64,000 nucleotides of DNA from an uncultured Helicobacter sp. (GCF_910577135.1 NZ_CAJTLL010000009.1:1-64000); one strand, 5' to 3'; shown: positions 36,315 through 44,680, counted from the stretch's first letter. A program made the numbers and translations. Notes: generated from the letters alone by a model not told the origin.

Positions 36315-36544
36315 TAAAGGAGTTCCTTTACTTTATCAATCAATGCTTCTTGTGTGTTTAAGTCTGGCAAATCATCTGCCCCAAAAGCTATGCCAAACTC
36401 CTCTTCAATACTCATAATAATATCAATATGAGCAAGAGAAGTCCATTGCTCGCAATTTTGCATACTAATGGAGGTTTGCTCATTTATGGGCACTTCAAGT
36501 ATGCTCTTTAAAATGGCATAGATTCTTTCATTTACGTTTTGCAT
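36314..36544 (-). CDS. Acyl carrier protein (B)
   Basis: 76 residues, acidic. Phosphopantetheine serine S36 in EQWTSLAHID, with T in place of the usual D just before it. AAGGAG lies five bases before the ATG. Coupled to the VOC gene by a one-base overlap (TAATG). The upstream formyltransferase can read into its start region if its G tract changes length. Confidence 0.85.
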   Translation of the reverse strand: MQNVNERIYAILKSILEVPINEQTSISMQNCEQWTSLAHIDIIMSIEEEFGIAFGADDLPDLNTQEALIDKVKELL

Positions 36545-36628
36545 AAAAACTCCTTGTGAAAAGATGAAGCTGGGTATAAAAAAATATGAGGTAGAGAAAA
36601 AGAAGGAAATAAGAGAGGGGAAAGAGTG

Positions 36629-37588
36629 TTACTGCCCCCCCCCCGCTAATTGCTGCGTATTTAAAAATCTATCGCCAAGCCTTGGTGTATAAGAAGATTC
36701 ATAACGTGTAAGCGCGAGGGTAGAATCTTGTGTCTTTACAATAAGCGTTGGCATATCCTTTGAGTGTGCTATAACTCCTACGATAGCCCCGGGAGTAGCG
36801 ATATATGAGGGGGCATTCTCTATAAGATGGGATTTAAAAATACGGATATTGATAATCTCATCTTGCTTTTTTATTTGGGCTAATGCCCCTAAATCTGGTG
36901 TATTAAGTGCGCGAATAAAGTTAAAAATATCTCTTGAAGGCTGATTCCATATAATCCACTTATCTCCTTTACACCTAGCGGGGCAGTAAAATCCAACTTG
37001 ATGTATAGAATCTTGTGGAGTGGGCGAAGCAGTGCCATTATACAAAAGCATAAGTGCGTCAAATAATACTTCCGCACATTGTATATGAGCCGTATGCAAA
37101 AGAGTAGAATAATCATCTAAATCGCTGATAGGATAGCTACGTTGTAAAATAATATCTCCTGTATCAATGTCACTATCGATATAATGCACACTAATGCCAA
37201 ATTCTTTTTCATCATTGATGAGCGCCCAATTTAAGATATTTCTCCCGCGATAGAATGGCAATTTGCCCGCGTGGCAATTGATAGTTTTAAGAGGAGGCAG
37301 AGAAATCAAAGGTTCTTTAAAAATTTGATTAAAACTCATTGAGACGAAAATATCACAGCAAAAAGGGGCGATTTGCTCCATAAAATCGTGTGAATTGATA
37401 TTTTGCGTTTTGATATAGGGAATATGATATGTAAGTGCTAGATTTTCTAAGATGGTATCAGTGCTATTAAATCGAGGAACAATAAAGCAAATTTCAAAAT
37501 ATGGAGAGAGAATAAGCTTTTTAAGGGCGTTGTGCGCCCAGATTCCATCGGCAAAATATCCAATCTTAAGGGGAGTTAGCTCACGCAT
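36629..37588 (-). CDS. Formyltransferase-family protein (B)
   Basis: 319 residues. Catalytic triad in INCHAGKLPFYRGRN (N104, H106) and DSDIDTGDI (D142), followed by an OB-like C-terminal domain, so probably a sugar N-formyltransferase using formyl-tetrahydrofolate. A G10 tract lies in the last codons (LAGGGQ-stop). ATG at 37588 overlaps the upstream gene by 8 bases. An 84-base gap follows before the acp gene; both shifted frames stay open across it. Confidence 0.88.
   Translation of the reverse strand: MRELTPLKIGYFADGIWAHNALKKLILSPYFEICFIVPRFNSTDTILENLALTYHIPYIKTQNINSHDFMEQIAPFCCDIFVSMSFNQIFKEPLISLPPLKTINCHAGKLPFYRGRNILNWALINDEKEFGISVHYIDSDIDTGDIILQRSYPISDLDDYSTLLHTAHIQCAEVLFDALMLLYNGTASPTPQDSIHQVGFYCPARCKGDKWIIWNQPSRDIFNFIRALNTPDLGALAQIKKQDEIINIRIFKSHLIENAPSYIATPGAIVGVIAHSKDMPTLIVKTQDSTLALTRYESSYTPRLGDRFLNTQQLAGGGQ
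36635..36644 (-). repeat. G10 tract at 3' end of formyltransferase B
   Basis: Coding strand: TAGC-G10-CAGTAA. G10 stops at once. G11 and G12 (or G9) run about 30 codons and end 17 and 13 bases inside the acp gene. Confidence 0.85.
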
Positions 37589-39533
37589 ACTTCCTCCTCT
37601 TGGTAGGATAAAGCTTTACACGAGGAATATGTAAAAAAATATACTCTATCCCCCCCCCCCGCAGCTTTATGGCTGATGGTGTGTTAAATCGATAAGAGAG
37701 AAAAAAAGGCAGATGTTTTGTATCTGCACTTAGGTTTTGATAGGCGAGTTTGTCATAAATGTATCCTCCGATGTAAAAGGGACGAATCGAAGTGGCAAAT
37801 TGCTTTTTAAAGGTAAAAAGCGAATCTGCGCTATCCTTGCTCCTCCCTCCTCCTAGGATACAAGTTTGAAGCCCTTTGCTATAAGCGATTTCAAAAAAAG
37901 CTTCAAAAAGCGCTCCCATCGCATTAAGATTGCTATCTAGGCTTAAAGGGGCATTCGCTCCTAAATGATAATAGCCACATAATTTATCAAACAAGAAAAT
38001 TCCCATTGCCACAACCTCATTTTTATATCGTGCTTCAAGCATAATAGATTCTGGCATATCAAGCAGGGACTGAAAATAAGAGGGGCTAAAGAAATAGAAA
38101 CTATCTGCGTTGTTGCGCTGCATAGTTTGAGTATAGAGAGTAATAAAAGTGTGTATATCACCACTTTGTCTAATATCAAGTAATGCTTGACTTTTGCGCA
38201 ATTTGCCTTTTAGACGTGAGGAGTAATGCGCCCAACGTGTTTGTAAATGGGTGCTTACGATAACAATATCTTTTTCTTTAGTGAAAAAATCAAGCAATGG
38301 CGCAAAATATCGCGTGAGGGGAAGAAATGGGTGGAAACGTATAAATTCAGCGATAATGCCTAGTTCGTGTGCTTTTTGAGTTTGTGCTTTAAGCGCAGTG
38401 CTAAGAAATACTAAAGAAGAGGAATTACTCATATAGCCGCCATAACCATAAGGAGAGCTCATATCATAATAGGGTGTATGAGGGATAGGCTCTATAATGG
38501 CGGTGTTTGAGAAATACTGATTGTTTTGTGTGAAAGAGAATGTAAAAGGTTTTTTATGAGTATCAAGTAGAGATGACACATAAGCTTGAGAATGAAAGAT
38601 AGGCGCTTGAGATATGTCTAGCTCTAAGGGAGTATCTTGAGGAGAGCTAAGGTTAAGGGGTATTTTAGAATCTTTCATATCCCCCCCCCCCGTTAGTTGC
38701 AAGAATCCTTCTTTTCGTTTGCAAAGTATGTGATTATCATAATGCAGCACTACATCATTGATAGCGGCTTGTTGGAAAGTGGATTCTAAAAAATCATTTT
38801 TGATGAGCATTGCTTCTATGAAGTGCAAAGATGGATTGTGCGCTAAATGCGTCATTTGATTAGGTTTAGCAAAAGCTTTTACGTTATTTATAATCTCTTG
38901 TGTGCTTTGGGTAGAAAAATTAAGTGATAAATCATCATCTTGTCGCGTGTAGTATGCTATGTTAGGCTTAGAATCTATATGGAGGGCATTTAAGGGCTTA
39001 AAGTCTCTTTTTAATGCGAGTAAAAATGCCTCTTTTTCGGCTAAAAAGCACATTTGATAGAGTAGGGATAATGGCGTGTTGAAGTCATTATATACAGGCA
39101 CTTGCGAGATGACTGCTCCAGAATCAATCTCATCTGTCATAATATGGCAAGTAGCTCCACTTGGCTGTTTGTAGAGAATCGCGCCATTAATAGGATTCTT
39201 GCCCTTAAGATTGGGGAGAAGTGATGGGTGGCAATTCACAAAAGTATGATGTGGCTTAGCAAGTTGTGAAATAGGCAGAATATAGGGGCAGCCATTGCTT
39301 ACAAGAATATCAAACTGAATAGATTCTATAAGTGATAAGAGCTCTTTTTTGTTAGAAAATTCATAATAGCAGGTTTTGTAAGGGGGGCTTAATGTTTGCT
39401 GCAATATTTGGGCTGCATAGCTTTTAGCTTGAATACATATTGTGAGGTTTAGGGTGTGTTCAAGCATAGCTTGTAATACCTCAAGGCGATTGCCTACAAA
39501 GAGAAAGTGCTTTGAGCGGATATTTTCTATCAT
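37581..39533 (-). CDS. Formyltransferase fused in frame to FemAB/GNAT-like domain through a G tract
   Basis: 650 residues as assembled. Residues 1-280 form a formyltransferase-like part (VNCHPSLLPNLKGKNPI with N and H, then TDEIDSGAVISQ). A G11 tract encodes TGGGD, and residues 285-635 form a FemAB/BioF2-like acyltransferase (YHLGANAPLSLDSN, then TCILGGGRSKDSAD). At the tract, G10 would end the first part at a TGA overlapping ATG at 38678, so the two would be separate coupled genes. A second G11 tract lies in the last 30 codons. ATG at 39533 follows the methyltransferase by 4 bases. Confidence 0.8.
   Translation of the reverse strand: MIENIRSKHFLFVGNRLEVLQAMLEHTLNLTICIQAKSYAAQILQQTLSPPYKTCYYEFSNKKELLSLIESIQFDILVSNGCPYILPISQLAKPHHTFVNCHPSLLPNLKGKNPINGAILYKQPSGATCHIMTDEIDSGAVISQVPVYNDFNTPLSLLYQMCFLAEKEAFLLALKRDFKPLNALHIDSKPNIAYYTRQDDDLSLNFSTQSTQEIINNVKAFAKPNQMTHLAHNPSLHFIEAMLIKNDFLESTFQQAAINDVVLHYDNHILCKRKEGFLQLTGGGDMKDSKIPLNLSSPQDTPLELDISQAPIFHSQAYVSSLLDTHKKPFTFSFTQNNQYFSNTAIIEPIPHTPYYDMSSPYGYGGYMSNSSSLVFLSTALKAQTQKAHELGIIAEFIRFHPFLPLTRYFAPLLDFFTKEKDIVIVSTHLQTRWAHYSSRLKGKLRKSQALLDIRQSGDIHTFITLYTQTMQRNNADSFYFFSPSYFQSLLDMPESIMLEARYKNEVVAMGIFLFDKLCGYYHLGANAPLSLDSNLNAMGALFEAFFEIAYSKGLQTCILGGGRSKDSADSLFTFKKQFATSIRPFYIGGYIYDKLAYQNLSADTKHLPFFLSYRFNTPSAIKLRGGGIEYIFLHIPRVKLYPTKRRKYA
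37650..37660 (-). repeat. G11 tract near 3' end of fused gene
   Basis: Coding strand: CTGC-G11-ATAGAG. G11 ends 8 bases inside formyltransferase B; G12 ends slightly further in; G10 stops at TAG straight after the tract. Confidence 0.88.
38681..38691 (-). repeat. G11 tract joining formyltransferase and FemAB-like parts
   Basis: Coding strand: TAAC-G11-ATATGA. G11: one fused protein. G10: TGA and ATG overlap as ATGA. G12: stop TAA four codons after the tract. Confidence 0.9.
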
Positions 39534-39537
39534 TGAG

Positions 39538-40239
39538 TTATTTCCCTGTCTTTAGACCCTCGATGATAAAAAGACCATTAAGGAGTGTCCCCTCATCTAG
39601 AGTTTGCACCTCGTAGCTGCGCGTGATGTGGTAATTTGCTCCATTATAAAGTGTCTCTATATCTTCTTTTGTGCTGAATCTTACAATGCCGGTATCTGCA
39701 TAGCAGTCTTGTGTAGGCTTACATAAATGATAGCCCAAGTCCTTATCTTCATCTAAACCAAATGTGCCAATAGATGGTGTAAGTGAAAAGAATCTTCCTC
39801 CTATTTTGAGCTTTTCTATGGCTTTGTGGATAATTTTCTGCGTTTTTTCAAAGTCATTACAACAGAGTGAAGCACTATCAATCCAAGCGTCAAAACTTTG
39901 AGGCTTAAAATTATCAAGTGCATAGAGGTAGTCTCCACATTGCATTGAATCTAAATAGGGCATTAAGCTCTCGCTTTCAAAACGTCTTATACACTGATTG
40001 ATACCATTTTGTGCCCATTCTATACCACTTACGCTAAAGCCTTCCCTTGCCATATACCATATATTCGCCCCACCGCCAATGCCAAGCTTTAGGATTTTTA
40101 TATCCTTACGATTTGGCACTTTGTAAAAATGTTTTGCAATAAAGCGGATAAGCGGCTCACTCGGGTATTTACCCCATTCTTTATTTTTAAACATTTCTTC
40201 CCACAGTGTTTGATTTTGCTGAATAGATAATTCATTCAT
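39538..40239 (-). CDS. SAM-dependent methyltransferase
   Basis: 233 residues, class I fold. NKEWGKYPSEPLIRF at the start, SAM loop LKLGIGGGANIWYMA, acidic GIEWAQNGI and FDAWIDSASLCC. It is distantly like the phase-variable enzyme at 23434-24227 in its N-terminal pattern. AAAGGA lies ten bases before the ATG at 40239. It follows the acetyltransferase by a 123-base gap that is open in the shifted acetyltransferase frame. Probably methylates a sugar or glyceryl group. Confidence 0.82.
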   Translation of the reverse strand: MNELSIQQNQTLWEEMFKNKEWGKYPSEPLIRFIAKHFYKVPNRKDIKILKLGIGGGANIWYMAREGFSVSGIEWAQNGINQCIRRFESESLMPYLDSMQCGDYLYALDNFKPQSFDAWIDSASLCCNDFEKTQKIIHKAIEKLKIGGRFFSLTPSIGTFGLDEDKDLGYHLCKPTQDCYADTGIVRFSTKEDIETLYNGANYHITRSYEVQTLDEGTLLNGLFIIEGLKTGK

Positions 40240-40362
40240 ACGGCTTTCCTTTGAGTTTGATAAGCAAAAGAAGCGAAATAAGATGTATTATGAGAAAAGA
40301 AAAAAGAAGTAGTATGATAGAGAGGGTTAGAATGATGGGTAAAAATAGAAAAAATGTTTAAC

Positions 40363-41004
40363 TTATCCCCCCCCCCCGTTAGAAAAAATACCTTTTTTGT
40401 TTGTGAGATAATGAGATTCTAGAGGATTGTGATAGAGGAGCGAATAAGGAGGGATAGTAGTATTATGGGCTAAAATCATATTGCTTCCTAAAAAGCTCCC
40501 CTCACCAATATGACAACTACCATTTACAACGCTTGCCGTAGAGAGATGGCAAAAGTCATCTATATTGCAATCGTGCTCAACAAGGGCTTTTGAATTAATG
40601 ATACAAGCCTTGCCGATAGAAGCATTAGAGTTAATAAGCGCGTGGTGCATAATGATACTGCCTTCCTTGATAGTTACATTTCTTGCCACATAGGCAAATG
40701 GCGAAATAATAGATGGCAGATGATAGCCAATTCTTTTAAGCTTTTGGTAAATGCGTAGGCGAGGGGAGGGTGTCTTAATCTGTCCGATGGCGATAAAGGC
40801 ATACTGAATCGTACTAAAAAGTGTTTGTAAATCATCATCACTGCCAAGTATAGGATAGCCGAGCAAATGCGTAGAGCCATTTTGCAAGGCATTTTTATCG
40901 ATGATTCCACAGATATGATATTTATTTTCCTGCTCGATAACATCAATACAAGCCCTTGCGTGTCCGCCACCACCGATGATGAGTATATAGGGTTTGTGAG
41001 GCAT
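40363..41004 (-). CDS. PglD/NeuD-type sugar O/N-acyltransferase
   Basis: 213 residues from ATG at 41004, one base after the legC stop; a GTG at 41031 inside legC is possible. N-terminal Rossmann part ILIIGGGGHARACIDVI, then hexapeptide repeats (IIMHHALINSNASIGKACI, then VEHDCNIDDFCHLSTASVV) with the catalytic-type histidine. Next to the LegC-type aminotransferase it is the likely LegH that N-acetylates the new amine. A G11 tract encodes the last four glycines before TAA. Confidence 0.88.
   Translation of the reverse strand: MPHKPYILIIGGGGHARACIDVIEQENKYHICGIIDKNALQNGSTHLLGYPILGSDDDLQTLFSTIQYAFIAIGQIKTPSPRLRIYQKLKRIGYHLPSIISPFAYVARNVTIKEGSIIMHHALINSNASIGKACIINSKALVEHDCNIDDFCHLSTASVVNGSCHIGEGSFLGSNMILAHNTTIPPYSLLYHNPLESHYLTNKKGIFSNGGGG
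40367..40377 (-). repeat. G11 tract at 3' end of acetyltransferase
   Basis: Coding strand: TAAC-G11-ATAAGT. G11 stops at once (GGATAA). G10 or G13 stays open for 43 codons and ends in TGA overlapping the methyltransferase ATG (ATGA). Confidence 0.88.
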
Positions 41005-41005
41005 T

Positions 41006-42190
41006 TTAAGGCTTTGTGTGGATTCTAACACTACTAGGGAGATTTACAATACTTGCTTGTAGGGCTTTAGCATTTGTTAAATCATCGCTTTGACAATGTC
41101 TATATGCGCTGCATTCATTATTAAGCTTCCATATAGGACGTGCCATAATCCCCACCGCATTGCTCTGCTCTAAAAATTCATCACGCATTTTTTGAGAGGG
41201 AAGCCTTATGGCATTGAGCCAAAAGTTTGGTTGTGTGGAATCTCGAGCAGAAATAAACTCAATATTAGCTATGGAGCTAAAAAAAGATTTGTATGCTTGT
41301 GCAATATTATTTTTATCTGCTAAAAATGCAGGGAGTTGCTCTATTTGCGCTACACATAAAGCTGCGTTGAGATTTGGCAAACGATAGTTAAAGCCTAGCT
41401 CATCATGATTGTATTCATAGGGGTGGGGGATTTTAGCCGTTGTGGTGAGGTGTTTAAGACGTTTGGCAAGAGGTTCATCTTGTGTAAGAATCGCCCCACC
41501 ACCACCACAAGTAATTGTCTTATTACCATTAAAGCTTAGGATTCCGCAGATTCCAATCACTCCTGTGTGGATTTTGTGTTGATTGTCTATAATATAGCTG
41601 CCTAAGCTTTCTGCAGCATCTTCAATAAGCAAAATATTCCACTCATCACAGATTGCTTTAATCTCTTGTATTCTTGCTGGGTGTCCAAAGGTGTGCATAG
41701 GCACGCAGGCTTTGAGAATCTTGCCACTTTTTTTATTGATAGTAGTCCCATCTTGTTGTTTGAAGGCATATTTTTGAAGAAAAGATTGAAGCGCAATGGG
41801 GGAGAGGCTCATACTCTCCATATCGACATCTATATACACAGGAGTAGCCCCCGTGTAAGCTATGGCATTGCTTGTAGCGATAAAGCTAAGAGGTTGGGTG
41901 ATAACCTCACAAGTAGCATTTGCTCCTAGTGCATAAAGTGAAGCGTGTAAGGCTGATGTGCCATTAGTCGTAGCGATAGCATATTTGCTTCCACAAAAGG
42001 CAGCGATTTGCTCTTCAAAAGCATTTACAAATGCCCCTACACTTGATACGAAGCCACTTTCTATACATTCCATCAAATATTGCTTTTCATTCCCTTTAAA
42101 ACGTGGCTCGTGGAGGGGGATAAAGCCTTCTGGCATAGTATAAAGCTCACGAATAAAGGCAAAAATATCTTTGAATGCTTGATTGCTCAT
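41006..42190 (-). CDS. LegC-type nucleotide-sugar aminotransferase
   Basis: 394 residues from ATG at 42190, with AAGGA upstream. DegT family with the LegC-like opening IPLHEPRFKGNEKQYL, TTNGTSALHASLYAL, LIEDAAESLGSY and the PLP lysine in FNGNKTITCGGGG. It is expected to aminate the 4-keto sugar made by LegB. Next gene is the acetyltransferase, giving the LegB-LegC-LegH order with broken genes between LegB and LegC. Confidence 0.88.
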   Translation of the reverse strand: MSNQAFKDIFAFIRELYTMPEGFIPLHEPRFKGNEKQYLMECIESGFVSSVGAFVNAFEEQIAAFCGSKYAIATTNGTSALHASLYALGANATCEVITQPLSFIATSNAIAYTGATPVYIDVDMESMSLSPIALQSFLQKYAFKQQDGTTINKKSGKILKACVPMHTFGHPARIQEIKAICDEWNILLIEDAAESLGSYIIDNQHKIHTGVIGICGILSFNGNKTITCGGGGAILTQDEPLAKRLKHLTTTAKIPHPYEYNHDELGFNYRLPNLNAALCVAQIEQLPAFLADKNNIAQAYKSFFSSIANIEFISARDSTQPNFWLNAIRLPSQKMRDEFLEQSNAVGIMARPIWKLNNECSAYRHCQSDDLTNAKALQASIVNLPSSVRIHTKP

Positions 42191-42249
42191 TTTTGCAGAA
42201 TCCTTATAAGTGATGTGTGGTATATATTGTAACACAATTTTTTAAGCTT

Positions 42250-43546
42250 TCACTCCCCCTGCTTCACATACGACTTCAACAAACGTAAAACTCTATATAA
42301 TCGTGGATAAAAATAAGCAATCTGTGTATTGAAACTTATCTTTTGCATATAAGGTTCTAAAGGTTTTAATAAATCTCGTATATATTTTGGGTCAGATTCA
42401 AAACATATCCCTCCAAAGGCATATATAGCCCTCACTTGTAAAAATGCAATAAGCTTATCTCTAAGCTTTTTTTCATATTCGCTAAGATTTTTAGGAAAAG
42501 TATCTATAAAAGCTAAAAGCCCTAAACAAATATAGGTGCAAGAGTAGGCAAAATGATAATGTTTGATTTTGTAACGATTACAAAAAGTATAGGCAATATC
42601 GCTCATATAGTTTGGATATGGTTTGAGAGGGGTGTTTGTCTGTAAATTATGCTCGCTCGTAGAATATGTATGAAAACGATAGATACATAAAGGTTTTGTA
42701 GCGATTTTAATCTTTTGAGCCTTAGCAAATAAAATCATACCAAACAAAGCATCTTCACTTTGAATTTGCGGACTAAAAGCGCAAATAATCAAGAAGGCGA
42801 ATATGAAACATTCCTTGATGCACCCACGAAAATCCTTCATAATGCTGCCATACATCAAGTGGGCTATATATTTTATCTATAGCTTCTGCTTGTGAAATAT
42901 GTAAAGATTCTAAAAGTGAAGGATAGCTTAGAGATTCTATCCCGTCTTCATAGACATATTCTGTATCGTGCCATATCATATCACATTTACCAATGTGCTC
43001 TATACATAAAGCTATGCAATCTAATGTAAGCATATCATCAGCATCTACAAAATGAATATGTTTTATATCAGTAGGGGGATAAGAAGAATGAGAGAAGATA
43101 ATACAGGAGTTGATACTATAATCAATAGGCTTAAGAGAATTTACATTATTCTTATGCCCCCCCCCCCATACATTCTAATGGCTTACCTGTAAGGTAGTTG
43201 ATATTATTTGCACTTAAGGCATTATCTTTTAAAGAAGCTTTGAATACATAATAGCTTTGGTCTTGTATAAGGGGAGTAAGATAAAAGCCATCACTTATAT
43301 ATTCTATTCCTACATTTCTTGCACTTCCTTGTCCTCCATTACTCTTACATATAAAAGTGTAATGCGAGAATCTTTATAAAAATATTCCTTAGCTATTTCA
43401 CAGCTTTTATCACTACTCCCATCATCTATTAAAATGATTTCTAGATTTGCATAGCTTTGATTTATTATAGAATCCAAGCAATCTTTTAAATATTCTTCTA
43501 CATTATAGATTGGCACTATAATAGCGACTTTGTGGTTTGTATGCAT
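42250..43546 (-). pseudogene. GT2-family glycosyltransferase, three frame lesions plus G tract
   Basis: N-terminal fold-A start [18 protein letters not shown] and DDGSSDKS, then HFVDADDM as the metal DxD site, and a C-terminal helical part. The frame is lost at VRVMED (one A missing near 43350; [12 protein letters not shown] follows in the right frame), at a G11 tract (43157-43167; G10 or G13 needed), and at a T4 near 42776 (T3 needed). Non-tract lesions mean it is probably dead. Its two ends are copied at 47322-47633. ATG at 43546. Confidence 0.82.
43157..43167 (-). repeat. G11 tract in GT2 pseudogene (off)
   Basis: Coding strand: GTAT-G11-CATAAGAATAATG. G10 or G13 would read HKNNVNSLKPID into the DxD region. 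Confidence 0.88.
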
Positions 43547-43561
43547 AAGGGGATCCTTTGG

Positions 43562-44680
43562 CTATAAAAAGTTATCATTTGGGATTATAGCAGGTTTTAT
43601 ACCTTGTAATAGCTCATCAATACAGATATTATATGAGATAGCACGGCAATTTTCGCATTCACCTTTGGCAAATTTTTCGTGCAGACGTGCCATAAGGGCA
43701 CTATGATTTGGAGCATTCCATAAGTCTTTGAATCTTGTTTGATTGAGATTCCCTAGAGAATATGTTTTATTACCAATAAGGGGTTGGCATAAATATACCT
43801 CACCATCATAGTTGATAAAGGCATTACTTCGCATTGCTATTGCATTGCAAATGATACTTTTTTGGAGTTTGGGGAGGTAGGAGCTACTATAATGTTTGAT
43901 ACCATTATTTTTTACGTTGATTAGATTTTGTCGTTGCGGGATTGATATTTGCTAAGCCTCTTTCAATTTGCTTTAATACATTATCCTTTTGCTCTTGGGT
44001 TAGGTCAATACGTCGTTTTTCATAATCCACCGCGGGGATAAAGATGATATAATCAAATCGCTTTTCCATAGCCTTTTGGTAAGTATTAAAAATTTCTTTA
44101 TAGTTGATAGAGTTGATAACGCAACGCGCTCCTACGATGAGCTTAGAATCTTTGGTTTTGAGTTTGCTTGGGAGTTCAAATTACCCGGAGAAGTGATTTG
44201 AGCCGACAATTGCTTTGTATTGTTCCTCTTTTGTGGAATATACTGATACTGCGATGTAGTTAAATTGCCCTAAAAGTGGATAATGCTCAGGCTTTATGGC
44301 GACAGAATTTGTGATGAGTGCTACTTCAATATTTGCTTCAATAAGACTTTGTGCGTATGTATCCCATTTGCTTAATGTGGTTGGCTCTCCTCCACCAGAG
44401 AGATATACTGCTTTTGTACCTAGCTCTTTTAAGTCAGCGATGGTTTGGGTGATGATTTCGTGGCTTAGGCGGGATTTGTTTTGTCTTCTTTGTCCATAAC
44501 TACAATGTATGCAGTTATAATTACAGCTTGCACACCAGTGAAATTCTACTGCAATAGGAGGAAGAGTATTTACTATCCCCCCCCATAGCAACTTTTGTGC
44601 TAATATACTCATAATGTGGAAGTATTTTTGCAGGATTTAAAAGTATAGAGAGATTAACTTGATTTTGTGATGAAAGCATA
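43562..44680 (-). pseudogene. Radical SAM/SPASM protein, broken
   Basis: True start is ATG at 44680 with AAAAAGGAG upstream, reading MLSSQNQVNLSILLNPAKIL. A G8 tract at 44577-44584 then shifts the frame (G7 or G10 needed). The enzyme domain follows: CASCNYNCIHC with CX3CX2C, AVYLSGGGEPTT and ITNSV. An in-frame TAA is at 44181-44183, and another frame break lies near 43925. The C-terminal SPASM-like part has YLCQPLIG and GECENCRAI. Three lesions in all, so not merely phase-off. Confidence 0.8.
44577..44584 (-). repeat. G8 tract in radical SAM pseudogene (off)
   Basis: Coding strand: CTAT-G8-ATAGTA. G7 or G10 joins the upstream ATG to the cluster-binding domain. Confidence 0.8.

Noticed and set aside
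36545-36644. Formyltransferase B fused in frame to the ACP at G9 or G12
   Set aside because: Counting codons showed that the acp frame is the present G10 frame, which has TAA right after the tract; the other registers end inside acp out of frame.
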